Shown here one piece after another: positions 8,007-17,930 of a stretch of DNA of 64,000 nt; position 1 is the first letter of the stretch; each line of letters begins with the position of its first letter. The notes under the pieces are model-generated. The model was not told the DNA's origin, made no database searches, and worked only from the letters and a program-made list of their open reading frames with translations. Location of the stretch: positions 868,001 to 932,000 of the forward strand of contig NZ_JADG01000003.1 in assembly GCF_000518265.1 (NCBI RefSeq). The letters are read 5' to 3'. The position numbers were made by a program, and so were the translations under genes. This stretch comes from Actinomadura oligospora ATCC 43269 (lineage in GTDB: Bacteria > Actinomycetota > Actinomycetes > Streptosporangiales > Streptosporangiaceae).

Positions 8007-8824
8007 CCGCCGCACCCCTCACCGCACCAGCGTCCCGCGCCGTCACCGTGCCGCGCCTGGCCGCCCACACCTGGTTCCTCACCGGACGCCGCCTGCACGC
8101 GCTCGCGCGGCAGCCCGCCGTCGTCGTCGGGAACCTCGTCCAGCCAGCGATCTGGCTGTTCCTGTTCGGCTCGCTGTTCCGCCGCGTCGTGGACATCCCC
8201 GGCTTCGGTCACGGCTCCTACCTGGGCTACCTGGTGCCGGGCGTGATCGCCATGAACGCGATGAACGCCAGCATGTGGGCCGGGGTCGCGATGATCGAGG
8301 AGATCGACCGGGGCACCCTGAACCGGTTCCTGACCTCCCCGGTCAGCCGGCTCGCGCTGATGACCTCCGGCGTCGCCGACCAGGCCGTCACGACCGGGCT
8401 CCAGTCCGTCGCCATCCTGCTGCTCGGGCTCCTCGGCGGCGCGCACTACCCGGGCGGCGTCGCCGGATGCGCCGTGGTCGTCGCGGCGGGCGTCCTGCTC
8501 GGCACGGTGTTCGGCGGGCTGTCCAACGCGATGGGCATGATGCTGAGGCAGCGCGAGGCGATCATCGGGTTCAACGTGCTGTTCATGCTGCCCCTGACGT
8601 TCCTGTCCTCCGCGTTCATGCCGACCGCGCTGATGCCCCACTGGATGCGGGTCGTCACCGCGTGCAACCCGCTCGACTGGGCCGTCCGCGCGGGCCGCTC
8701 GGCCCTCACCGCCGACCCCGACTGGAGCGCGATCGCCGCGCGCGGCGGCGGCCTGCTCGCCCTGGCGGTCGTGTGCGTCGCGGTCTCCGTCGCGACCTTC
8801 CGCTACTACCAGAAGTCCGTCTGA
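8003..8824 (+). CDS. ABC-2 type permease, DrrB-like
   Basis: Membrane subunit (273 residues) for the ATPase just upstream. It has the ABC-2 layout of six membrane helices: the first around WLFLFGSLF, and the conserved second block with GYLVPGVIAMNAMNASMWAG and MIEEIDRGTLNRFLTSPVSR. The late motif LPLTFLSSAFMP followed by NPLDWAVRAGR is characteristic of the DrrB family. GGAGG lies 7 bases before the ATG. Together with the ATPase it should export a hydrophobic drug or lipid. A hairpin follows the stop, ending the operon. Confidence 0.94.
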   Translation: MTAAPLTAPASRAVTVPRLAAHTWFLTGRRLHALARQPAVVVGNLVQPAIWLFLFGSLFRRVVDIPGFGHGSYLGYLVPGVIAMNAMNASMWAGVAMIEEIDRGTLNRFLTSPVSRLALMTSGVADQAVTTGLQSVAILLLGLLGGAHYPGGVAGCAVVVAAGVLLGTVFGGLSNAMGMMLRQREAIIGFNVLFMLPLTFLSSAFMPTALMPHWMRVVTACNPLDWAVRAGRSALTADPDWSAIAARGGGLLALAVVCVAVSVATFRYYQKSV

Positions 8825-8853
8825 CCCGGTGGGCCCAGCGGGCCCCGACCCAC

Positions 8854-8882
8854 GGCGGCCCGGACGATCCGTCCGGGCCGCC
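8854..8882 (+). terminator. Terminator after ABC exporter operon
   Basis: Perfect 13-bp stem GGCGGCCCGGACG / CGTCCGGGCCGCC with a 3-base loop, 30 bases after the permease stop. Confidence 0.75.
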
Positions 8883-8933
8883 GCCCGGGTGTGGCGGTCG
8901 CCTAACCTGGCACGGACGGAAGGGGCCCGATCG

Positions 8934-10508
8934 ATGAGCGAACTGCTGCGCGCCGGGCGTGCCATGGCGGTCGCGACCGCCGTGTCGCGGATCACCGGGT
9001 TCGTCCGCACCCTGGTGCTGGTCGCCGCGCTCGGCCTCGGAACCCGGCTGCTGGACGCCTACACCGCCGCGAACGTCACCCCGAACACGATCTACGAGCT
9101 GGTGATGGGCGGCGCGGTCGCCAGCGTCGTCGTCCCGCTGCTGGTCCGGCAGGCGTCCCGGCCGGACGCCGACCTGTTCGCCCAGCGGCTGCTGTCGCTG
9201 GTGGTGTACGGGCTGGGCGCGGTCGTGATCGTGACCGTGGTCGCCGCGCCCCTGATCGTGGACGCGACCGTGTCGAGTTTCCCGCCGCCCGAACGGCACC
9301 TGGCGGTGCTGTTCACCCGGTTCTTCATGCCCCAGATCCTCTTCTACGGCGTCAGCGCGACGCTCGCGGCCGTGCTGACCGCGCGCGGGCGGCTCACCGC
9401 GCCGATGTGGGCGCCGGTCGCCAACAACCTCGTCGTGATCGCGACCGGGCTGGCGTTCGTCCTGGTCGGCGGCACCGGGCGCGTCGAGACGCTCAGCACC
9501 GCGCAGACGCTGCTGCTGTCGATCGGCACCAGCGCCGGGGTGGCCGCGCAGATGACCGTCCTGGCGTTCGCCGGGCGCAGGGCCGGATTCCGGCTGCGGC
9601 TGCACGCCGACCCACGCGGCATCGGCGTCCGGCGCATCGCGGCCATGGCGGGCTGGACGATCGCGTCCGTCGCCGCCGCGCAGGCCGTGTTCGTGGTGTC
9701 CTCGCGGCTCGCCACGCACGCCGGGACGGGCATGCTCGCCGTCTACAGCAACGCCTCCGCCATGTTCCAGCTCCCCTACGGGGTCGTCGCCGTCACCGTG
9801 ATCACCGGCGTGCTGCCGCGGATGAGCCGCGCCGCCGGACGCCGCGACCTCGAGGGCGTCACCGCCGACCTGTCCCACGGCCTGCGGATCACCGGCGTCG
9901 CCCTCGCCCCGGTCGCGGCGGCGCTGATCGTGCTCGGCCCGGCGCTGACGACCCTGGTGTTCGCGCACGGCCACACCTCGCCGGACGCGGCCCGGCTGAC
10001 CGGGCAGACCCTCGCCGCCTACGGGTTTGCGCTCGTCCCGTTCGCCGGGTACCAGATCATGCTGCGCGCGTTCTACGCCCTCGGCGACACCCGCACGCCC
10101 GCGCTGATCAGCGTCGGCGTCTCGGCCGTCACGGTCACCGCCGTTCTGGTGGTGTCCCGGTTCACCGGCGGCGCGCGACTGGTGGTCGCGCTGGCGGCCT
10201 GCGCCGTCGTCGCCTACACGGTCGGCATGCTGGTCACGGCGCTGATGCTGCGGCACCGGCTGGGCCGGGTGGACGGCCGCCGCCTGCTCGACACCCACCT
10301 GCGCACCCTGGCCGCCGCGACCGTCGCCGGACTGGCCGCCGCCGGCGTCGCCCACACCGTGGACGGGTCGTTCGGCGCCGGGACGGGCAACGCCGCCGCG
10401 GTCGTCCTCGCCGCGTCCGCCGCCGGAGGCGTGCTGTACGCGCTGGTCGCGCGGATCCTCGGCGTGGCGGAACTGCGCGTTCTGACCTCGGCGCTACGGC
10501 CCGCCTGA
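8934..10508 (+). CDS. MurJ/MviN-family lipid flippase-like membrane protein
   Basis: Polytopic membrane protein of 524 residues in the MOP/MurJ superfamily, which flips lipid-linked precursors such as lipid II. The N-terminus has the MurJ landmark ISRITGFVRTLVLVAALGLG and then ANVTPNTIYELVMGGAVASVVVPLL. Later helices include QLPYGVVAVTVITGVLPRMS and the R-A-F-Y-A-L-G-D-T-R-T-P motif near residue 385. I count about 13-14 hydrophobic segments. GGAAGGGG precedes the ATG by about 9 bases. Actinomycetes normally keep a larger essential MurJ with a cytoplasmic domain beside the chromosome partition genes. This shorter copy in another setting is likely a paralogue, perhaps for another polyprenyl-linked glycan. 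Confidence 0.9.
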   Translation: MSELLRAGRAMAVATAVSRITGFVRTLVLVAALGLGTRLLDAYTAANVTPNTIYELVMGGAVASVVVPLLVRQASRPDADLFAQRLLSLVVYGLGAVVIVTVVAAPLIVDATVSSFPPPERHLAVLFTRFFMPQILFYGVSATLAAVLTARGRLTAPMWAPVANNLVVIATGLAFVLVGGTGRVETLSTAQTLLLSIGTSAGVAAQMTVLAFAGRRAGFRLRLHADPRGIGVRRIAAMAGWTIASVAAAQAVFVVSSRLATHAGTGMLAVYSNASAMFQLPYGVVAVTVITGVLPRMSRAAGRRDLEGVTADLSHGLRITGVALAPVAAALIVLGPALTTLVFAHGHTSPDAARLTGQTLAAYGFALVPFAGYQIMLRAFYALGDTRTPALISVGVSAVTVTAVLVVSRFTGGARLVVALAACAVVAYTVGMLVTALMLRHRLGRVDGRRLLDTHLRTLAAATVAGLAAAGVAHTVDGSFGAGTGNAAAVVLAASAAGGVLYALVARILGVAELRVLTSALRPA

Positions 10509-10553
10509 CCGGTACGGGTGCGTTTTGTCCGGCCGGGGCTGCACAATGGCCGG

Positions 10554-11006
10554 GTGGACGAGCTGGTGGAGTTCCTGCGGGCCCGGATCGCCAAGGACGA
10601 GCAGATCGCGCGCGCCGGGTCGGGCGCGGCGTGGCGGCCGTCCCCGCCGGGCTCGGTCAGCATCAACGCCCCCGCCGAAAAGCGTGGCGCCGACGACCGT
10701 CCGGCGGACGGCCGTGCGGCGGACGGCGCGGGATCGAGCGGCCCGGGACGGCCGGGCTTCGTCGCGCAGGCCGAGAACGAGGGTTACGCCGAGCACATCG
10801 CCCGCCACCACCCCGCCCGCGCGCTGCGCGACGCGGCCGCCAAGCGCCTGATCCTCGACGAGTACGTGAAGGCCGAGTGGCTGCTGTCCAGCGGGCATCG
10901 CGGCGAGGCCGCGGAGGCCGCCCAGGCCGTCCGGCTCACCACGCTGCGCGCCCTCGCGTCCGCGTACGCCGACCACCCCGCCTACCGGCAGGAATGGCGC
11001 GCCTGA
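10554..11006 (+). CDS. DUF6221-like small protein
   Basis: A 150-residue cytoplasmic protein starting MDELVEFLRARIAKDEQIAR, a beginning I associate with the DUF6221 family of actinomycetes. The centre is Gly/Pro/Ala-rich and poorly conserved in look. The C-terminal half is helical and ends with RALASAYADHPAYRQEW, again typical of that family, whose function is unknown. The start is GTG 10554; an upstream ATG at 10518 would add an atypical leader. Family members often occur in accessory or phage-related DNA, but nothing else here supports that. Confidence 0.8.
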   Translation: MDELVEFLRARIAKDEQIARAGSGAAWRPSPPGSVSINAPAEKRGADDRPADGRAADGAGSSGPGRPGFVAQAENEGYAEHIARHHPARALRDAAAKRLILDEYVKAEWLLSSGHRGEAAEAAQAVRLTTLRALASAYADHPAYRQEWRA

Positions 11007-11010
11007 GCCC

Positions 11011-11769
11011 TCACAACCGGTCGACCACGCGCACCCTCGGTGGGAGCAGGCGGCGCGGCTCGGTGGGGAGGGTGTCGCGGGCGCGGTTCCTGATGGTGAT
11101 CAGCTCCTCGTCCCAGCGGGCCTCCCGCAGTTCCGCGTCCGTCATGCTCAGGCCGTCGGGCTGCTGTCCGATGGCGGCGAGGTGTCCGAGGTGGCCCCAG
11201 GCGAGCCGTTCGACCTTCCAGGCCGGCCAGGCCGCCTCCACCCGCGCGGCGAGCCCCGGTGAGACGGTGTCGGCGGTCCAGTAGCGCAGGCGACGGGTGG
11301 GCAGATCGATGACCGCGCCGTCGGTCACGGCGTCCTCGGCGGCCAGGGGAAAGGGCGCGCCGGCGGCCAGGGTCCCGGGCAGCGATTCCCCCTGGTGCGC
11401 CAGCAACGGGACGATCGTGTCGGACAGTTGCCAGTGCGTGAGAGTCGCGTCGGCGCCGATGACGCTGACGAGGCAGGTCGCGTGGGCGAGGGCGTCGGCG
11501 ATCAGCTCGTCGTGGCGGACCGTGATCTGGCGGGCGTCCGCGTCCCACCCGACGAACCAGTGGTCGCGCGAGGCCAGGTCCAAGGCGATGCCGTGGCAGG
11601 CCCGTGCCGTGTTCGGGGCTCCATCGATGGGTCTGCCGTCGGCCAGGACCCTCTCCACGAGGTCGGCGCGGTCGTCGGCGTCCGCGAGGTGCCACCGGCC
11701 GTACTTCTCGTACGACTCCCAGTGGGAGCCGTCGTCCAAACGGACGAGATAGGCGGTCCAACATCCCAT
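11011..11769 (-). CDS. Hypothetical protein, 252 residues
   Basis: I do not recognise the family. The product begins MGCWTAYLVRLDDGSHWESYEKYGRWHL and has mixed alpha/beta composition with many Trp (for example RDHWFVGWDADARQITVRH and RLRYWTADTV). No signal peptide or membrane segment is visible, so it is probably cytoplasmic. A second copy-like segment, WPAWKVERLAWGHLGHLAAIGQ, lies in the C-terminal half. It ends 5 bases from the convergent DUF6221-type gene. A perfect 16-bp palindrome lies 35 bases upstream of its ATG and is the best candidate for a control site. Confidence 0.6.
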   Translation of the reverse strand: MGCWTAYLVRLDDGSHWESYEKYGRWHLADADDRADLVERVLADGRPIDGAPNTARACHGIALDLASRDHWFVGWDADARQITVRHDELIADALAHATCLVSVIGADATLTHWQLSDTIVPLLAHQGESLPGTLAAGAPFPLAAEDAVTDGAVIDLPTRRLRYWTADTVSPGLAARVEAAWPAWKVERLAWGHLGHLAAIGQQPDGLSMTDAELREARWDEELITIRNRARDTLPTEPRRLLPPRVRVVDRL

Positions 11770-11803
11770 CCGCGAACAGTACTCATCGGGTCCACCAAGT
11801 GAT

Positions 11804-11819
11804 CGAGTACATGTACTCG
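11804..11819. promoter_or_regulatory. Perfect 16-bp palindrome CGAGTACATGTACTCG
   Basis: Full 8+8 palindrome between the unknown gene (start 11769, minus) and the end of the XRE-cupin gene. The half CGAGTAC also forms the core of the PadR operator near 6003-6033, so one PadR-type protein could touch both places. That link is inference. Confidence 0.5.
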
Positions 11820-11832
11820 GTTCAGGCTCCGA

Positions 11833-12465
11833 TCAGGTCGTGCCGCCGGGACGGCGTGATCTCGGGGCGGCGCGCAGGTGGACGCGTTCGCCCTGGCGGC
11901 CGAACAAGCTGAGCAGTTCGACCGGCTCACCGTTCACCGGGCCGAACCAGTGCGGCAGCCGGGTGTCGAACTCGGCGGCCTCGCCCGGCGACAGTTCCAG
12001 GTCGTGGTCGCCGACGATCAGCCGGAGCCGCCCGGACAGCACGTACAGCCACTCGTAGCCCTCGTGCGTCACCGGGTTCGGCTCGCTGCGCGCGTCCCCC
12101 GGCAGGATCGTCTTCCACGCCTGCAGCGGCCCGGGATGCCGGGTCAGGGGGATCACCGTCCGGTCGCCGCCGTCGCGCGGTGTCAGCCGGACGCGCGGGT
12201 CGCCGACCTCGGGCGCGCCGACCATCTCGTCCAGCGGTACCTGGTAGACCTGCGCGAGCGGCAGCAGCAGCTCCAGGCTGGGCCTGCGCTGGCCCGACTC
12301 CAGCCGGGACAGGGTGCTCTTGGAGATCCCGGTCGCCTCGGCGAGCGCGCCGAGCGTGATGCCGTGTTCGGCGCGCAGCTTCCGCAGTCGCGGCCCGACC
12401 TCGGTCAGGGCCCGGTCGATCGCGGACGACGGATCGTCCGGGACGGTCTCGTGGTGGTGCTCCAT
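11833..12465 (-). CDS. XRE-family regulator with C-terminal cupin
   Basis: Transcription factor of 210 residues: an N-terminal helix-turn-helix (about 10-65) with LRAEHGITLGALAEATGISKSTLSRLESGQRRPSLE, then a cupin small-molecule domain (about 100-185) with the beta-barrel pattern EWLYVLSGRLRLIVGDHDLELSPGEAAEF. ATG 12465 is preferred over an in-frame ATG 36 bases upstream because it gives the family N-terminus. It is divergent from a thioredoxin-reductase-like gene, the usual target for a local regulator. The shared gap holds the palindrome GCAAC-AGCG-GTTGC. The ligand cannot be read from the sequence. Confidence 0.9.
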   Translation of the reverse strand: MEHHHETVPDDPSSAIDRALTEVGPRLRKLRAEHGITLGALAEATGISKSTLSRLESGQRRPSLELLLPLAQVYQVPLDEMVGAPEVGDPRVRLTPRDGGDRTVIPLTRHPGPLQAWKTILPGDARSEPNPVTHEGYEWLYVLSGRLRLIVGDHDLELSPGEAAEFDTRLPHWFGPVNGEPVELLSLFGRQGERVHLRAAPRSRRPGGTT

Positions 12466-12497
12466 GCCCCCATTCCACCCGACGCGTCCCGGAAACA

Positions 12498-12511
12498 GCA
12501 ACAGCGGTTGC
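12498..12511. promoter_or_regulatory. Candidate XRE-cupin operator
   Basis: Inverted repeat GCAAC-AGCG-GTTGC in the 89-base gap between the divergent regulator and oxidoreductase, placed to affect both promoters. Confidence 0.45.
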
Positions 12512-12554
12512 CGGTCTCATCTCGCCGGACGCACCCTGGCGGCGGAGGTGACCC

Positions 12555-13571
12555 ATGAACGAGAACACCCACGACGTGGTGATCGTCGGCGGCGGCGCGG
12601 CAGGGCTGAGCGCCGGGCTGGTGCTGGCGCGCGCCCGCCGCCGCATCGCGATCCTGGACGGCGGAGCCCCGCGCAACGCGCCCGCCGCCCACATGCACGG
12701 CTTCCTGTCCCGGGACGGCATGCCCCCGGCGGCCCTGCTCGAGGCGGGCCGCGCCGAACTCGCCCGATACGGCGTCGAGCCGATCGCCGCCCGCGTGGAC
12801 GACATCACCCGCGAGGACGGACCCGACCTCGCCTTCACCGTCCGCTTGACCGGCGGCGCGACCCTGCGCACCCGCCGCGTCCTGGTGGCGACCGGCCTGC
12901 GCGACGACCTGCCCGAGCTGCCCGGCCTGCGCGAACGATGGGGCAAGGACGTCCTGCACTGCCCCTACTGCCACGGCTACGAGGTCCGCGACCGGCCGAT
13001 CGGCGTGCTGGCCACCGGCCCGATGGCCGTCCACCAGACGCTGCTCATCCGGCAGTGGTCCCCGGACGTCACCTTGTTCAGCCACGATCAGGAGATCTCC
13101 CCGGACGACCGCGAGCGCCTCGCCGCGCACGGCATCACCCTCGCGGAAGGCCAGGTCAAGCGGATCGTCGCCGACGAGGACGGCCTCCAGGGCGTCGAGA
13201 TGGCCGACGGATCCGTCGTGGAGCGCGGCGCCCTGCTCGTCCAGAGCACCATGATCCCCAACGACGCGCTGCTCACCGGCCTCGGCTGCGCCCGCGAGGA
13301 CGGCCTGGTGCCGACCGACGGCATGGGCCGCACCGCCGTCCCCGGCGTGTCCGCGGCGGGCAACGTGGTGAACGCCCACGCGCAGGTGATCATGGCCGCG
13401 GCGGAGGGCTCGGCGGCGGCCATGGCGCTGAACGCCGACCTGGTCGAGGAGGACGTCCAGCGGGCCGTCGACCGCGACCGCGTCACCGCGCGGCGCGCGG
13501 CCGGGTTCGACGCGGCCGTCGAGGCGCTGATCACCGAGACGGTCCTGGGCGACCGCAGGCACGGCCTGTGA
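12555..13571 (+). CDS. NAD(P)/FAD-dependent oxidoreductase, thioredoxin-reductase-like
   Basis: Flavoprotein of 338 residues. An FAD-binding GGGAAG motif (12-17) opens the protein, a CPYC redox pair lies at C136/C139, and the NADPH region follows; this is the thioredoxin reductase domain order. The CPYC context HCPYCHGYEVRDRPIGV is common in actinomycete TrxR-like proteins whose partners are not thioredoxin. The C-terminal FAD motif AAGNVVNAHAQVIMAAAEG is present. GGAGG lies before the ATG. No thioredoxin gene is nearby. The divergent XRE-cupin gene is probably its regulator. A redox or detoxification role is likely; the substrate is unknown. Confidence 0.9.
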   Translation: MNENTHDVVIVGGGAAGLSAGLVLARARRRIAILDGGAPRNAPAAHMHGFLSRDGMPPAALLEAGRAELARYGVEPIAARVDDITREDGPDLAFTVRLTGGATLRTRRVLVATGLRDDLPELPGLRERWGKDVLHCPYCHGYEVRDRPIGVLATGPMAVHQTLLIRQWSPDVTLFSHDQEISPDDRERLAAHGITLAEGQVKRIVADEDGLQGVEMADGSVVERGALLVQSTMIPNDALLTGLGCAREDGLVPTDGMGRTAVPGVSAAGNVVNAHAQVIMAAAEGSAAAMALNADLVEEDVQRAVDRDRVTARRAAGFDAAVEALITETVLGDRRHGL

Positions 13572-13575
13572 CGGC

Positions 13576-14001
13576 TCAGGTGTAGTAGCCGTCGACCGCG
13601 GCGCGGGCCTCCTCGTGAAGGGCCGGACCGTCCTGCCGGACGCGGGGCCACCCGCCGTTCGGGGGGAGCTCGTCGTGCTGCTCGCTGGACAGCGCGTACA
13701 CGACGCGTCCCAGGCCCGAACGGTCGATCGCGCCGGTGCACATGGCGCACGGCTGGCAGCTGGTGAACATCGTCGTCGCGGCGGCGGTCGCCGAGTCCAG
13801 TTCGCGGGCCGCCCACCGGGCCAGCTTCAGTTCGGGATGGGCGCTGATGTCCCGGTCGGCGCGCACGGTGTTGTGCGCCTCGATGAGGATGACGCCGTCC
13901 CGGTCCGCGAGCAGCGAGCCGTAGGGCGCGTGCCCGTCCGCGCGGGACCGGACGGCGATCTCGACGGCCCGCCGCAGCAGGCGTTCGTCGTCGGGGGTCA
14001 C
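13576..14001 (-). CDS. Nucleoside deaminase, CDA/guanine-deaminase family
   Basis: Zinc-dependent deaminase of 141 residues. The zinc and catalytic residues are visible: HPE at 55-57 (His ligand, catalytic Glu) and PCAMC with C85 and C88. The layout, with a C-terminal YALSSEQHDE segment, fits guanine or cytosine deaminases and the related tRNA-adenosine deaminases. The common HAE is HPE here, which occurs in some subfamilies. The start GTG overlaps the stop of the F420-type oxidoreductase gene as GTGA, with GGAG 6 bases upstream, so the two are coupled. The convergent flavoprotein gene ends 4 bases away. Confidence 0.87.
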   Translation of the reverse strand: MTPDDERLLRRAVEIAVRSRADGHAPYGSLLADRDGVILIEAHNTVRADRDISAHPELKLARWAARELDSATAAATTMFTSCQPCAMCTGAIDRSGLGRVVYALSSEQHDELPPNGGWPRVRQDGPALHEEARAAVDGYYT

Positions 14002-14843
14002 GTGAGCTCCTCTCGAAGGGCGGCCACGGTGGCCAGGTCCCGCCAGGCGTTCTCGGGGCGCAGGGTCTCGTCCGGGTGGGCGAGGAACGGGTCGAGCAGG
14101 ACGCTTTCGGCGCCCATCCGGCGCAGCCGCTCCAGGTCGGCGAGCACCTGCTCGATCGTCCCCTCGCCCGCGCGGCGCTCGCCGGTGAGCGGCTCGTCGG
14201 TGAGGCGCAGCAGCATGCGGGGCGCGAGGGACGGGACGGGGCGGCCCTCGCGTTCGGCGATCCGGCCGAGCCGTCCGACCGCCTCGTCCAGCCAGGGCAG
14301 GGTGAACCGCAGCGGGTGCCAGGCGTCGCCGTACAGGACGGCGCGGCGCATCGCGGCGTCGCTGTGCCCGCCCACCCAGACCGGGATCGGCCCGCCCTGG
14401 TAGTCGTCGGGATGTTCCTGCCAGGCGGCGCGGACCTCCCGGAGCAGGTCGCCGGTGAGCTCGCCGCGCCGCTCGAACGGGACGCCGAGCGCCTCGAACT
14501 CCTCCCGGGCCCAGCCCGCGCCCACGCCGAGGACGAGCCGTCCGCCGCTGAGCCGGTTCAGGTTGGCGGCCATGCGGGCGACCAGCAGCGGATGCCGGTA
14601 CGGCGCGACGAGCACGGTCGTGCCCAGCCGGATCCGGCGGGTGACGCCCGCGAGCCACGACAGCGTGGTGAACGGCTCGTAGAACGGCGCTGGATACTGC
14701 CGGGCCACGTCCGGCGTGATCACGACGTGGTCGGAGACCATCAGCAGGTCGTAGCCGAGGCCCTCGACGGTCTGCGCCCACGCGGCCAGCCTGTCCGGGT
14801 CCGTGCCGGGTCCGAAGTTCGGAACGTTGACTCCCAAAATCAC
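13998..14843 (-). CDS. LLM-class F420-dependent oxidoreductase
   Basis: Luciferase-like monooxygenase fold protein of 281 residues, most similar in pattern to actinobacterial F420-dependent oxidoreductases (TIGR03619-like). It has the N-terminal GVNVPNFGPG, the middle LGTTVLVAPYRHPLLVARMAANLNRLSGGRLVLGVGAGW, and the later PIPVWVGGHSDAAMRRA. I start it at GTG 14843, where a TAGCGT -10-like box lies 7 bases upstream. A leaderless transcript would fit, as no ribosome site is visible. An ATG at 14897 is possible but gives an atypical tail. The deaminase gene overlaps its stop. Substrate unknown. Confidence 0.88.
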   Translation of the reverse strand: MILGVNVPNFGPGTDPDRLAAWAQTVEGLGYDLLMVSDHVVITPDVARQYPAPFYEPFTTLSWLAGVTRRIRLGTTVLVAPYRHPLLVARMAANLNRLSGGRLVLGVGAGWAREEFEALGVPFERRGELTGDLLREVRAAWQEHPDDYQGGPIPVWVGGHSDAAMRRAVLYGDAWHPLRFTLPWLDEAVGRLGRIAEREGRPVPSLAPRMLLRLTDEPLTGERRAGEGTIEQVLADLERLRRMGAESVLLDPFLAHPDETLRPENAWRDLATVAALREELT

Positions 14844-14937
14844 GGGGGCAACGCTATCCAGCCGATCCGGCCCCGCTGAAGGGACTCCTCCCGGCATCAG
14901 GAGGTGTCAGCCGTGGAATCGACGGTACTTTGGCGCG

Positions 14938-15429
14938 GTGACCGAGAATCTCGACGCGACCGACCGGGCGATCCTCGCCGAGCTGCAGCGGGACGGCCGC
15001 ATGCCGCTCACCGAACTGGGACGGCGGGTCAGCCTCAGCGCGTCCGCCACCACCGAACGGGTCCGGCGGCTGGAGGAGACCGGCGTGATCACCGGCTACC
15101 ACGCCCGCGTCGACCTGGCCAAGGCGGGCCTGCCGGTCCTCGCCGTCGTCCGGCTGAAGTACCCCGGCAACCGGCACGGCCCGCTGCACGACCTCCTCCG
15201 TGAGCGCGGGGAGATCCTGGAGTGCCTGCGCACCACCGGCGAGGACTGCTACGTCCTGAAGATCGCCGCGACCTCCATGGGGCACCTGGAGCGGGTCATG
15301 GACGAGCTTCTCGAACTCGGCTCGACCACCACCAACCTCGTCTACAGCGAGCCCCTCTCCTATCGCGGCCTGCCTCCGGGCGCGGTCGGCGACACGGCGG
15401 CGGCCGAATCCGTCGGTGGCGCCCGGTAG
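14938..15429 (+). CDS. Lrp/AsnC-family transcriptional regulator
   Basis: Feast/famine regulator of 163 residues. The N-terminal HTH (about 5-55) reads DATDRAILAELQRDGRMPLTELGRRVSLSASATTERVRRLEETGVI and the C-terminal RAM effector domain (about 68-145) includes LAVVRLKYPGNRHG and EDCYVLKIAATSMGHLERVMDEL. The GTG start has TACTTT about 8 bases upstream and no ribosome site, so it may be leaderless. It is divergent from the F420-type oxidoreductase operon, its most likely target, and amino acids are the usual ligands in this family. Confidence 0.92.
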   Translation: MTENLDATDRAILAELQRDGRMPLTELGRRVSLSASATTERVRRLEETGVITGYHARVDLAKAGLPVLAVVRLKYPGNRHGPLHDLLRERGEILECLRTTGEDCYVLKIAATSMGHLERVMDELLELGSTTTNLVYSEPLSYRGLPPGAVGDTAAAESVGGAR

Positions 15430-15464
15430 CGTGTGCGGCCCCACCCGCACCCGACGGAGAGACG

Positions 15465-17855
<2,391 letters not shown>

Positions 17856-17930
17856 CCACGGGAAGGGGCGGGCGCCGAAGCCGGACGACCGCCGGGCGGC
17901 GGGTGCCGCGCCGCGCGGGTCCTCCCGCGG

